A stretch of DNA of 61,206 nt from Bacteroidota bacterium (GTDB taxonomy: Bacteria; Bacteroidota; Bacteroidia; Bacteroidales; JAGONC01): NCBI GenBank assembly GCA_026391695.1, contig JAPLDP010000032.1, positions 1 to 61,206 of the forward strand. The letters run 5' to 3'. Positions 50,397 through 59,999 of the stretch are shown piece by piece. Below the pieces are notes generated by a model, which saw only the letters and a list, made by a program, of their open reading frames with translations, was not told the origin of the DNA and made no database searches. The position numbers and the translations under genes are program-made. The stretch's first letter is position 1. Every line of letters begins with the position of its first letter.

Positions 50397-51680
50397 CTAT
50401 TCTATCAACAGCATTTTCCCTGTATAATATTTATCTCCAGATATTATATTATAATAATATACCCCTGTTTCTTTCCCATGACCATTGAATAAATAATAAT
50501 CTGAACGTATGCACTTTTCATATTTTACCAAAATACCTGCTGAGTTATAAATACTTACTCTAATACAACCATAGTTAGGGTAAAAAACTGAAAGGTCGAT
50601 ACATGTTTTATCCTTGAAAGGATTGGGAAAGCATTGTGCAGCGATAGTGTTAATATTAAGAATATCCTTATTAATACCAGTTGTTGATTCAACGCTCTTA
50701 TATAACGTATCAGGATGATTGAGTACACTAAAACAAGTATATATAAAACCGCTTATATCAATGGCTAATTTTTCAGCTTGCCAGCCCAGACCCGAATTGA
50801 TATACTCAAAACTTTGCCCGTTGTCATAAGAAACCATTACACCGCCTGTATTAGAAGGATAAGAAAGGCATGCTAAAAAAATATCATTTTTTTTGTTAAC
50901 CAGAATATCGTTAACTGAACGGCCGTATACAACTGATTCCCATTCCTGTGTTTGTTCATCGTACTTAAATAGTCCGTTATATATTGTCCCTGCCCATAAC
51001 ACCCCATTGTTGTCAAATGATAACGACAATAATCCTTCACCTTCCATGTCAACGAATTCCCATGTTTCTCCACAGTCATATGACCTGTAAACACCCCGTT
51101 CATTATCAACAAAATCATTATCGGTACCTGCATATACTACACCTTCAGGCGAAAATGCAAAACAATTTGCATATTCTTCACCAGAGCCTCCGGGAAAACA
51201 ATAAACCGTATCCCAGCTCTCGCCATAATCTACCGATCGAAAGATATAAGGAGTTGCATGTCCTCCCGCAAAGAGAATGCTATCATTAAGCAGTTCCACA
51301 CTAACAATATTAGCTGTAACGCTAAAGGGCATTTGTGTTTCATACCATGTTTCTCCCCCATCTAATGATTTATATATGCCGAAACTAAGACCAGCGAACA
51401 TTTGACCAAGTGAATTTTCTTTTATTGTATAGACAGGAACATTTGTTTTTATATTGAAAAACTCCCACGTTTCACTTCCATCTATTGAACGGTGAATACC
51501 TCCCATATTATTTCCGTGGCCAAAACCACCTATATAAATATGCCCGTTATTGTTAATGTGGATACAACATATTCCTGCCGTATCAGGAGTATCAACAATT
51601 TCCCAATAGTCTTGTGAAAATGTAGTTTTTACAAAAAAAAATATAAACAGCATCAAATAGATTATTATTGATTTTTTCAT
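50397..51680 (-). CDS. Secreted BNR/Ycf48-like repeat protein with T9SS type A sorting domain
   Basis: A 427-residue protein. Signal peptide MKKSIIIYLMLFIFFFVKTTFSQ; six or so beta-propeller repeats with the Asp-box-like pattern S-x-D-x-G-x-T-W (SIDGSETWEFF, SLDGGETWYET, SVDYGESWDTV, SYDCGETWEFV, SYDNGQSFEYI); C-terminal sorting domain QCFPNPFKDKTCIDLSVFYP ... GVYYYNIISGDKYYTGKMLLIE. The repeats are like sialidase/Ycf48 propellers; sialidase catalytic residues were not found. Confidence 0.82.
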   Translation of the reverse strand: MKKSIIIYLMLFIFFFVKTTFSQDYWEIVDTPDTAGICCIHINNNGHIYIGGFGHGNNMGGIHRSIDGSETWEFFNIKTNVPVYTIKENSLGQMFAGLSFGIYKSLDGGETWYETQMPFSVTANIVSVELLNDSILFAGGHATPYIFRSVDYGESWDTVYCFPGGSGEEYANCFAFSPEGVVYAGTDNDFVDNERGVYRSYDCGETWEFVDMEGEGLLSLSFDNNGVLWAGTIYNGLFKYDEQTQEWESVVYGRSVNDILVNKKNDIFLACLSYPSNTGGVMVSYDNGQSFEYINSGLGWQAEKLAIDISGFIYTCFSVLNHPDTLYKSVESTTGINKDILNINTIAAQCFPNPFKDKTCIDLSVFYPNYGCIRVSIYNSAGILVKYEKCIRSDYYLFNGHGKETGVYYYNIISGDKYYTGKMLLIE

Positions 51681-51757
51681 CTTCTTGTGTTTTTATATGT
51701 TAATATGATAAAATTATCATTTGAGGTTAAAGAACTCGTTTAGATCTTTATTATCAT

Positions 51758-51973
51758 TCAATAATCTATTGATTTTTCATACACCAAAACCCTGTTAAGT
51801 GTCTTTTCAATTAGGTTTGATAAATCTTCTATAATGAATGCATAACTATTGATCGAATGCCACTGTGTTTTGTGAATTAAAGTTTTTTGTACCACATAAT
51901 TTTTAAATTTGTGGCTGTTTCCGGTGTCTGGGAGTGATCGCCAGTTTTGTTTATTTTTGCTCATGGTGATCAA
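51758..51973 (-). CDS. Doubtful short ORF between two T9SS genes
   Basis: A 71-codon frame (MITMSKNKQNWRSLPDT...) in the 333-bp gap between two T9SS genes. There is no signal peptide, no known domain and no convincing promoter. It might be a real small protein or chance. The rest of the gap (51681-51757 and 51974-52013) shows nothing I can assign. Confidence 0.25.
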   Translation of the reverse strand: MITMSKNKQNWRSLPDTGNSHKFKNYVVQKTLIHKTQWHSINSYAFIIEDLSNLIEKTLNRVLVYEKSIDY

Positions 51974-52013
51974 CTCCCTTTTTACCGGAAATCAACCTGG
52001 TTTATAATGAATC

Positions 52014-54371
52014 CTATTTTAATAAAATTACTTTATGAGAATGAATGCTCCTACCTGACTGCATGCGTATGAGATAAAGACCAGGCATAACCTCCTTTTC
52101 GTTTAAGCCTTTACCATTCCATATTATTCTATACTTACCTTTCATTTTATATTCATTTATTAATGTATTTATTAATTTCCCCTGCAAATTATAAATTGAG
52201 ATATTTGCAGAACCGGAACATTTCATATTGAAAATGATGCTTGTATGATTAGTAAAGGGGTTGGGTGAAACAAATAAACAATTATCATCTTTCACCTCCA
52301 GGAGGTTGTCGTCAATAGCATTAGTATAAGTTGTATCATACACCCATACACCATCGCCATGTGTAGCTATATAGAATTTGTTTTCATTAATGATAGGGAT
52401 TATTTCCGTGGTGCGATTTTCATATAAACCCTCAAATTTCTGCCAGTTGTTTCCTGAGTTATTGCTGTAATGAATACCGTCATTTCCAGTGCAGTAAAAT
52501 AAATATTCAGGATTGTCTTTTGCAATTGTAAAATTTCTGATATTTTGATATGGAAATTGACCGGATAAGTATTCGTCCATTAATTGAAAGTTACTTCCCC
52601 AATCATAAGATATTTGTATATCATCTCCTTGCATGCTTGAACCAAATAAAGTATTTGAATTCTGCGGATGTATTCCGTCAATTCTTAATTCGAGTGCATC
52701 TTCTTCCCATGTTAGTCCGCCGTTAAGGCTTCTGTGTCTTCCAAAATAAACAGTATCTGGATGTAAAGGATCGATCAAAATGTCTGTATAACTTTCATCG
52801 TTGTGGCTGACAAAAACAAGTGTCCAGCTATCACCATAATCTGTTGATTTATAGAGAGGATGCACGAACGCGTCAACACACGATGTAAGATAAACTATAT
52901 TAGTGGACACAGGATGTATTGCAATATCAAATGGTGTCCCAACTATATTATGCCTGATGCTTTGAAAAGTAATGCCACCATCATAACTTCGCATAGGATC
53001 GCGACCACCATAATATATAGTATCTGGCTGTAGAGGATTGAATTTAGTAAAAAAAACCGGATCAATGACTACTCTTTCCCAGCTACGGCAAGAACCAAAA
53101 CTTTTCCATAATCCCTGAGCACCTGCAGCATATACAATATCACTATTGTTTGGATGAACTTCCAAATCCAAAATGTATGAATTCATCAGATTTGTATTTT
53201 GTGATTGCGTTGTAATACCACCATTTTCAGAGTGAAAAACACCGTAATAAGTGCCAAAATAAATATTGTTGGTATTTGAAGTTTCTGCCTGACAGGTATT
53301 TCTCAAATTGATTGTGCGCGTAATTTCAGAAAGTTTATCGGAAAGCTTATCAACTTCAAACCATGAAGCCCCATTATCCGTACTTTTCAAAATACTGAAT
53401 GTATAATCAGGTTTTTCGGTGTGTCTTTCAATATATAAATTAAAATCTGCATCGGCATACATACTTGTTACCCATTTGTAAGGGTCTTCAAATCCTTCGT
53501 AAAGGCTCCAGTTTTGTCCGCCGTCATCAGAAAACTCCAACCACCAGTCTAAATATCCTGTATAAACTACCCCCCAAATATTTTGAGTGTTTCCGGGATT
53601 AATGCTTATGTCGTAAACAGGAAAATCATACATTACTTCTTGCCAGCTATTGCCATCATCAAAACTTTCCATTATTCCCCATGAAAAACCAGCTTCACCT
53701 GCACTGCCTATTCCAATAATTAAATGTTCATTATCAGTCGGATCTCTTTTAATGTCAGTAATATTATATGTGTTTCCATGAGGTAAACTTTCGATAAGGT
53801 TCCATGTATTTCCACCATCTAAAGTTCTGTATAATCCACCGTTTTGAAGAGAACCGGGTGTAAAATACATACCAGTTCCCAGGAAAATATCATCAGGATT
53901 TTGGGGGTTTATGTTAATAAAATTTACAGCCAATGTATCAGGCAATGTTTCATTTGCTTTTTGCCAGCTATTGCCACCGTTTGTGCTTTCAAATAAACCT
54001 CTCTCCAACGTACTTATCCATAAATGATTTGCATCTTGTGGGTGAATGGCAATAGCATCAATTGGATAATAATCGCCATACCACCAGCAAGGCAAAGTCG
54101 GAGAGTAACTAAGTGTATCTTTATACGCAGGAAGGTTTTCTGTTGAGCAGTATGTCCATGTTTCGCCCCCGTTGTTTGTTTTGTAAAGACCGACAGAATA
54201 TGTTCCCAGATAAATGACATCTGGATTTGATGGTGCCATTGCCAAGGATTGTATATGAGCACAAAATGGACCCTTTCTGAACCAGTTTGTGTCGCTTAGC
54301 AAAATTGTTTGTGATTGAGCAAATAGGCTGATAAATATTCCGGTTATTAGCAAGATCAAATTTTGCATCAA
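52014..54371 (-). CDS. Large secreted BNR-repeat protein with T9SS type A sorting domain
   Basis: A 785-residue protein. Signal peptide MMQNLILLITGIFISLFAQSQ; then about a dozen propeller-type repeats with Asp boxes (NNGGETWTYC, NGGNSWQKAN, LDGGNTWNLI, DDGNSWQEVM, NGGITTQS, DYGDSWTLVF) up to residue ~690; C-terminal FVSPNPFTNHTSIIFNMKC ... GKLINTLINEYKMKG ... GLYLIRMQSGRSIHSHKVILLK. Resembles VPS10/sialidase-like 'glycosyl hydrolase' annotations in Bacteroidota, but no catalytic site is seen. The C-terminal domain is closely similar to that of the 57923 gene. Confidence 0.82.
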   Translation of the reverse strand: MMQNLILLITGIFISLFAQSQTILLSDTNWFRKGPFCAHIQSLAMAPSNPDVIYLGTYSVGLYKTNNGGETWTYCSTENLPAYKDTLSYSPTLPCWWYGDYYPIDAIAIHPQDANHLWISTLERGLFESTNGGNSWQKANETLPDTLAVNFININPQNPDDIFLGTGMYFTPGSLQNGGLYRTLDGGNTWNLIESLPHGNTYNITDIKRDPTDNEHLIIGIGSAGEAGFSWGIMESFDDGNSWQEVMYDFPVYDISINPGNTQNIWGVVYTGYLDWWLEFSDDGGQNWSLYEGFEDPYKWVTSMYADADFNLYIERHTEKPDYTFSILKSTDNGASWFEVDKLSDKLSEITRTINLRNTCQAETSNTNNIYFGTYYGVFHSENGGITTQSQNTNLMNSYILDLEVHPNNSDIVYAAGAQGLWKSFGSCRSWERVVIDPVFFTKFNPLQPDTIYYGGRDPMRSYDGGITFQSIRHNIVGTPFDIAIHPVSTNIVYLTSCVDAFVHPLYKSTDYGDSWTLVFVSHNDESYTDILIDPLHPDTVYFGRHRSLNGGLTWEEDALELRIDGIHPQNSNTLFGSSMQGDDIQISYDWGSNFQLMDEYLSGQFPYQNIRNFTIAKDNPEYLFYCTGNDGIHYSNNSGNNWQKFEGLYENRTTEIIPIINENKFYIATHGDGVWVYDTTYTNAIDDNLLEVKDDNCLFVSPNPFTNHTSIIFNMKCSGSANISIYNLQGKLINTLINEYKMKGKYRIIWNGKGLNEKEVMPGLYLIRMQSGRSIHSHKVILLK

Positions 54372-54661
54372 TTATATTGGTTATGTTCTATAAAGTATCT
54401 ATGCGAGTTTTTCTGTAAAATCATCAATCCACGATTATTTATCTAATTCTATAAAGTAATTTCCCTCTCCAATAAGGGATCCATTACCAGATAATAATCC
54501 ATATCATCACTCCACACATTAAGTATTGTAATTCGTACAATACGATTAGGTAAGACAACTTATCTCAGATAAGATTTGGGTACCACGAATATAGTACATA
54601 TACCATTGAAATGCAACATTTTAAATGCTTTTATTCAAAAAAATTATGAACAAAATAAAAA
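54372..54661. other. AT-rich gap upstream of the permease remnant
   Basis: No gene. Two perfect small palindromes are present: GTATTGTA-ATTCG-TACAATAC at 54523-54543 and CTTATCTCAGATAAG at 54559-54573. TTCTATAAAGTA occurs twice (about 54384 and 54450). Meaning unknown. Confidence 0.5.
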
Positions 54662-54835
54662 ATGGGACTGCTACATGCTATGAGTCGCAAAATGATTATT
54701 GACGTCTATCCTTTCAAGATGCAATGAATCGATTTACTGTGTGCTTTTATGACCGTTTTCATCATTGGCCTGGGTGCCGTCTGGTACCCTGTAAGACAGA
54801 TCAATAAAAAATATCTTTACCAGCATCTGGTATAA
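54662..54835 (+). pseudogene. Remnant of an FtsX-type ABC permease C-terminus
   Basis: One forward frame reads MGLLHAMSRKMIIDVYPFKM-Q, a TGA at 54725-54727, then IDLLCAFMTVFIIGLGAVWY and PVRQINKKYLYQHLV before the stop. 'G-x-W-Y-P-x-R-Q' after a hydrophobic segment matches the tail of MacB/FtsX permeases, and the first part resembles the 'GLLRA-x-G-x-SR' step before the last helix. No start, no partner ATPase and an internal stop, so it is a degraded fragment. Identification rests on a short match. Confidence 0.45.
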
Positions 54836-54935
54836 AACCATCAAATCAGAATGTTATAATCTGGTATTTCCCCCGTAAAGCCAATTCTCAATATAGTTCA
54901 AATCAATATGCTTTAATTTTAGATCTTCAATCCGG

Positions 54936-57812
54936 CTATTTCATAATAACCATTTTCTTTGTGCTTGTCATTTTCCCATTTATTTCCAATGAGTAGTAAT
55001 AAATACCTACAGGTAATTCTGTTACATTAAGTTCAATCTTGTGTATGCCTTCGTTCATATCTAGTTGCCGAATCGAGTTTTGCTCTTTTCCAAGACAGTC
55101 GTATACTCTTATAACCACATTACCAGGTTCAGATATTCTGTAATATATAGAAGTCGATGTTGAAAACGGATTGGGAACGTTTTGCATCAATTCACCAGGT
55201 TTGAGATTTTCTAAATTCTGTTTAGGTGTTTCAAATTGATTGCTACCTGGCAACAGTGCAAGCAATTCATCGCGTTTTATTCTGAATTCAGACATCGATT
55301 TTGGTTTATGCTCAGGCATGGTTCCTGTATATGAGTACCTTGACCCACTATTTTCCATTAAAAAATAGGTATATCCCAGGTCGATAATTGCAAAAATGCT
55401 GTCTTCCATGGTTTCCGGATTTTGAATGATGTTTTCATACCAGTCTATGGCTGTTTGCCAGTTTTCAAGTTTTACATCACATTTGTTTGCAAGGAAATCG
55501 CCCAGTTTAGTCAATGCCGTATCTGCAAGTATCGTATCGTTTGTTCTGTAATATTGTTTTAAACCGTTGTAATCGTTACTGACTAATTGTTCAAGTCTGA
55601 AAAGCTCTTTCATTGCACTCTGGGCATATTCTGATTCAGGATATTGCTGAATGAGCATTTCAAAAAGATTTTTTGCGTCAGTGTAATTACCTGCTTCAAA
55701 CTGACCGACGGCGCTTGTGTGCATATCTTCGGCAGCATCTGGAACATGCTGGTTATCACCACCCGGGCACCATATGGGATTTACTAAATAAACATCGGGG
55801 TAAAGATCTTCGTGATAATCGAAATTATTGCCCCAGCAGTTGTATCTGATGTCCTTTGGAATTGGATCGCCCGATGCCCACTGGTAATAAACCATCGGAT
55901 CAGTTGGATTTCCCAGATTGTCTTCATCAATGATGGCATTATACCTGAAATACCAGGGGAAGCTATACCCTGATGAATACACTTCGTAAGAACTGTTATC
56001 CATGACAAGGTTCATTTCATCATATGACGAAGCGTTTGGATTTCCATAAAAGGCGACACGGCTGTTGTTAAAGAATTTTACGCCGAATTGATTATCATGA
56101 ATATAATTGCCCGACACGGATGCTGTGGAGTTGTATATGGAGATCCCGCTGGAAGCATTATTATAAATATCGTTAAATAATATATTCTGATTACCGGAAG
56201 GGCCATGACCACTATTGAAAAGTGAGATACCACCACCGTTGCAGTTGTATATTTGATTGTTGTTGATGTAATACCAGCCATATTCGTCAATGTTTATCCC
56301 CGGATGAGCCTCATTTTTAAAGATGCAATCTGTGATCGACAGACTATAAAACGGTTTAGGATTTACTGTATTTGTGAAATAAGTCCATACGTGGTCGAAA
56401 GTTGAGTTTTCCAGGTTGACAAAGCCCCTGTGCGATCCGATATAGGTATAGCTGATAGTGGAGTTTTCAATATCAAGAGCCTCACAATAATTAATAAGTT
56501 GTCCATTATTGAATGATACATTGTTGAAAGTAACCGTCGCGTTTTGGTTGTTTAATATCAAATTGCCAATGTCAAATGTGACTCCTTGTCCGATTTGAAT
56601 GTTGCCGTTGATTTGAATACTGCTGTTATTATTGCCTAGAAACATGACATCATCCTCAATGATAAGATTTGCTCCAGGATCAACTATTAGTTTTGCATTA
56701 TTCAGTAAATAAATATCAGCATTGTTATTAAAAGTAAGCTGTTTTCCGGTGGTTACATGGATGTCTTTTGAAATACCAATCAATCCGCGATAATTGATAT
56801 TCGTAGTTACATCAGTGTGCAACAGCGTAGGATATACCAAGGATGTATTTCCTCCGATATTACCAAGGTCAGAATATAATGGGTCTTCACCAGGATAAAT
56901 TCCACCAACATCAATAGATTCATGTGTTTCTTCCCAATTGTAACTTTCCAGAACAGATATGTAATAATCATTGTTTTCATCTGCTTCAGAATATGGTTGC
57001 CCGTTATAATTATTTACAAATGCAGGCGATTCCCCAACAGATGCTGAATAATTGTGGAAATCAAACTCACCATGCCGGTAATATTCACCATTGACTTGTT
57101 CCCATTCATCAACAGGATTATCGTTAATATCAACATTATCAGCAGGGTAGGCATATTCAAGAGGTTGGCAGGCTGAATTAAAAACGGTATTCATTGCTTC
57201 AAGGTCATCATAAAACCCACCCGAGCGGCATTGCTGCATCCAAAATACCTTTTTGTAAGCAGGTATTTGATCGGTCAGTGCAGCAAACTCATAATCCCAC
57301 ATATGAGTATTATTAAGCAAACATAGATAAACAGGTCCTGTTTGTCCGGGTCCGGGTCCACCATGGTCAAATGTCCATACAAACAAAAAATCATCTTCTG
57401 TTACTTGCGGAAAACCGCCTGATCCATTGGCCAATCCGTTAAATACGTCATTCACATTCGAGTTTGTAGCAGAAAAGTCAGTAATGTGATACAGTCCGTG
57501 TGCTGCCGCAGTATATCTACTCCACATATTAGGTTTGGTAAAATCCTGTCCACCTGCAAAAAGCACAAATACATTTTCATCGGAATATCCTTTCTCATAA
57601 ACAAGCATTTCCCACATCAGGTAAGTGTCGTACCAAAATTCTTCGTAGCCATAAGCGCTTCTACCTTGTCCATGATTCCACTGATCTTCAAGGGGTATGC
57701 CTTGTGCGGCATAATCACCGGTAATAAGTACGGCATATTTCTCCTGTGCAAAAGTTGATGCCGAAAGGCTTACAAAAGCCATTACCACAATTAAAATACG
57801 AATTGTTTTCAT
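54936..57812 (-). CDS. Secreted C13 (legumain-like) protease with beta-helix, TPR-like and T9SS sorting domains
   Basis: A 958-residue protein. Signal peptide MKTIRILIVVMAFVSLSASTFAQ. Residues ~25-230 form a clan CD cysteine peptidase of the C13 type: KYAVLITGDYAAQG at the start, His150 in WTFDHGGPG and Cys195 in FWMQQCRSGGF, the expected catalytic dyad. Residues ~370-620 are beta-helix, then TPR-like helices and a type A sorting domain (NVPNPFSTSTSIYY ... STKKMVIMK). From residue ~409 it is nearly identical to the 47103-50342 protein, which has a different protease in front. Confidence 0.87.
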   Translation of the reverse strand: MKTIRILIVVMAFVSLSASTFAQEKYAVLITGDYAAQGIPLEDQWNHGQGRSAYGYEEFWYDTYLMWEMLVYEKGYSDENVFVLFAGGQDFTKPNMWSRYTAAAHGLYHITDFSATNSNVNDVFNGLANGSGGFPQVTEDDFLFVWTFDHGGPGPGQTGPVYLCLLNNTHMWDYEFAALTDQIPAYKKVFWMQQCRSGGFYDDLEAMNTVFNSACQPLEYAYPADNVDINDNPVDEWEQVNGEYYRHGEFDFHNYSASVGESPAFVNNYNGQPYSEADENNDYYISVLESYNWEETHESIDVGGIYPGEDPLYSDLGNIGGNTSLVYPTLLHTDVTTNINYRGLIGISKDIHVTTGKQLTFNNNADIYLLNNAKLIVDPGANLIIEDDVMFLGNNNSSIQINGNIQIGQGVTFDIGNLILNNQNATVTFNNVSFNNGQLINYCEALDIENSTISYTYIGSHRGFVNLENSTFDHVWTYFTNTVNPKPFYSLSITDCIFKNEAHPGINIDEYGWYYINNNQIYNCNGGGISLFNSGHGPSGNQNILFNDIYNNASSGISIYNSTASVSGNYIHDNQFGVKFFNNSRVAFYGNPNASSYDEMNLVMDNSSYEVYSSGYSFPWYFRYNAIIDEDNLGNPTDPMVYYQWASGDPIPKDIRYNCWGNNFDYHEDLYPDVYLVNPIWCPGGDNQHVPDAAEDMHTSAVGQFEAGNYTDAKNLFEMLIQQYPESEYAQSAMKELFRLEQLVSNDYNGLKQYYRTNDTILADTALTKLGDFLANKCDVKLENWQTAIDWYENIIQNPETMEDSIFAIIDLGYTYFLMENSGSRYSYTGTMPEHKPKSMSEFRIKRDELLALLPGSNQFETPKQNLENLKPGELMQNVPNPFSTSTSIYYRISEPGNVVIRVYDCLGKEQNSIRQLDMNEGIHKIELNVTELPVGIYYYSLEINGKMTSTKKMVIMK

Positions 57813-57846
57813 TTTTATTAATTTTGCGGCTGTTACCGGTGGCGGG

Positions 57847-57889
57847 GATCGGCTGCCTGTTGCCTTGTGATGCTTTTGGCAGCCCGATC
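57847..57889. repeat. GC-rich stem-loop between two T9SS genes
   Basis: GATCGGCTGCC and GGCAGCCCGATC pair over 11 bp with one bulged base and a 20-nt loop. It lies in the 110-bp gap after the 57923 gene's stop and before the C13 protease gene. No T-run follows, so a terminator role is uncertain. Confidence 0.5.
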
Positions 57890-57922
57890 TCTTTGTGCCG
57901 GTTTAATAGCCTGGTTAAAAAA

Positions 57923-59359
57923 TTATTGAACTAATATTACCGAGCGTGTAAGAATGTTCCTGCCTGACTGCAAGCGTATGAGGTAAAGGCCTGGTGTAAC
58001 CTCCTTTCCGTTTTGGTCTTTACCGTCCCATGTTATTTCATGCTCGTCTGATGATTTATTTTCGTTTATTAATGTATTTATTAGTTTGCCTTGGATTGTG
58101 TAAATTTTCAATTGAAAATCTTTATTAGATTTCATTTCAAAAACAATAGTTAATTTAATTGTAAATGGATTGGGGAAAAGCTTAAATTTATTAAATGAAG
58201 TAGTAATTTCAATATTATTTGTTATCATATCCATTTTTGAATAAAATATCTGCCCTTCGTCTGCCATAAGACTTTTTGAATAGAATAAAAATATTTTGTT
58301 GTTATATTTAATTGCTTTTAGGTTAAAAAATGCGTTTGGTGTTTCATCTATTATATAACCGTTCCAAAAGTTATCTAGAAAATAGTAAAATATTATTTTC
58401 TGACCATCATCAGATTTTTCAGTATCAAAAATATTTGGGTTATTATAGGTATCAATAATAATTTGTTGGTTTCTAGGGTCTTCAACAATTAGTTCAGGAG
58501 TAGTCCAAGATGTGCCGTTATTATATGCATAAAAAGTACCGTCATTGGGCGGAATACTATCATTTGTAAATTCCTGCCATACAAGATGAGGTAAATAGTT
58601 TGTATCTAAATCAATATCGAAACCATACCATGAATAATGTTCTCCAAATTCAACAATATCACTCCACAAATCATTTTCATAATCGTAATAAAGATATACA
58701 GGTTTTATATCATAAGCTGTTTGCCCTTCGTAATGATGGGCGCCAATCCAATGAAGGTTATTACAGGAATCTACAGCACAATTTATAAAAGCGAAATAAT
58801 CATTGTTGTTATAGGGTATATAGTAATCGCTCCAAAATCCGTTTTGCAGATACCTGTAGAAAGTTGTACCGTTATTGATACTTCTGTACCAGAAACAATA
58901 AACCCTGTCATTGTTATCAATCACTAATTTATTGGCATGTGATTCGGGCATTCCTTCCGACACAACAATTGGATCACTCCAGCTTATTCCGTCAAATTTT
59001 TTATAATAAACCAAGGATTCAAGATAATTTCCTACATCATAGTCATAAGTGAGATACAAATTATTTTCCGAATCACAAACGATATGTGGGTCTGATACCC
59101 ATTTCTCCGTATTCAATGAAATATCATCAGGTACAGACCATGTTAGTCCTTCATCGCTTGACTGTGAATAATATATTTTCCAAAAGTTCTGTACAATCTT
59201 ATGCGCCCAAACACAATGAAAAGTACCATTTTGATCAACCGTAATATCCGGTTGATTATTCAAACCCTCCATATTAGAAATATTCAGCGGTTTTGTCCAG
59301 TTTTGAGCTGCACAGAAAGGGGCGATACAAAGACAAAGAATAAAAAAATTTAATTTCAT
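57923..59359 (-). CDS. Secreted sialidase-like repeat protein with T9SS type A sorting domain
   Basis: A 478-residue protein. Signal peptide MKLNFFILCLCIAPFCAAQ; propeller-like repeats (QPDITVDQNGTFHCVWAHK, SSDEGLTWSVPDDISL, DNNDRVYCFWYRS, HLVWQEFTND); and a C-terminal type A domain (KLFPNPFTIKLTIVFEMK ... GLYLIRLQSGRNILTRSVILVQ). Most like exo-sialidase/BNR proteins of unknown substrate. The last ~60 residues are nearly the same as in the 52014 gene. Confidence 0.8.
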   Translation of the reverse strand: MKLNFFILCLCIAPFCAAQNWTKPLNISNMEGLNNQPDITVDQNGTFHCVWAHKIVQNFWKIYYSQSSDEGLTWSVPDDISLNTEKWVSDPHIVCDSENNLYLTYDYDVGNYLESLVYYKKFDGISWSDPIVVSEGMPESHANKLVIDNNDRVYCFWYRSINNGTTFYRYLQNGFWSDYYIPYNNNDYFAFINCAVDSCNNLHWIGAHHYEGQTAYDIKPVYLYYDYENDLWSDIVEFGEHYSWYGFDIDLDTNYLPHLVWQEFTNDSIPPNDGTFYAYNNGTSWTTPELIVEDPRNQQIIIDTYNNPNIFDTEKSDDGQKIIFYYFLDNFWNGYIIDETPNAFFNLKAIKYNNKIFLFYSKSLMADEGQIFYSKMDMITNNIEITTSFNKFKLFPNPFTIKLTIVFEMKSNKDFQLKIYTIQGKLINTLINENKSSDEHEITWDGKDQNGKEVTPGLYLIRLQSGRNILTRSVILVQ

Positions 59360-59438
59360 TGTTTTACTTTTTTATGGTTGTGTTTTTACTCCTATTGCAA
59401 CCAGCGTCTATATAACTAATCAAGTCGGTTTATCTACC

Positions 59439-59978
59439 TTAAATTGATCGTATCAACGTACTTTGTTTCATAATCAAGAAATTGTAAATCGTCAGCGAAA
59501 TGTTTACCAGTAAAGATATAATTTTAATGTGTGGGTTTGGTGGAAGACCGTTAATCACAGCATTCTGATTTGGTTGCATTTCAACAGGTTCTGTACGTGG
59601 TGCCAAGGAAATACTATTGTAAATGTTCTGCCAATCAATTGGATACTTGTTGCTGTTAATAATTGTGTAGCTACCATCGGCTGTATTCACAAAAATATAC
59701 TTGCATGGATGATTCCAGTTAGCAAATGGTAAATCGTCAATGAAATATACCCAGCATTCAGCAGTTGGAATATTGATGGTACTGCTATCATACAGTATAA
59801 TGTTATTTTGGCTTGTTTGAATATCAGGAGATGTATAAACATCAACCATATTAAGTTGATCAGAAAAAATCTGGTTCAGAACCAGATCGTTGGCTTGCTG
59901 TCTGGCAAACTGAGCTCTGCAAAAAAGAGAACTCAAACAGATTGTCGCCAGTAATGAAAGAAAACGTAATTTTATCAT
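59439..59978 (-). pseudogene. Secreted protein fragment, probably truncated
   Basis: A 179-residue frame with signal peptide MIKLRFLSLLATICLSSLFCRAQ, then FARQQANDLVLNQIFSDQLNMVDVY ... LPFANWNHPCKYIFVNTADGSYTI. The tail from about residue 150 (IKIISLLVNISLTIYNFLIMKQSTL) is hydrophobic and unlike the rest, and there is no sorting domain. I read it as the N-terminal part of a larger secreted protein cut off by a frameshift or deletion, but it could be a short real protein. Unrecognised family. Confidence 0.5.
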
Positions 59979-59999
59979 TGCAAAATCCTCCATTTTAAG

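Noticed and set aside
50397-54371. True sialidase activity of the BNR-repeat proteins
   Set aside because: Asp boxes are present but no sialidase catalytic arginine/tyrosine set could be identified.
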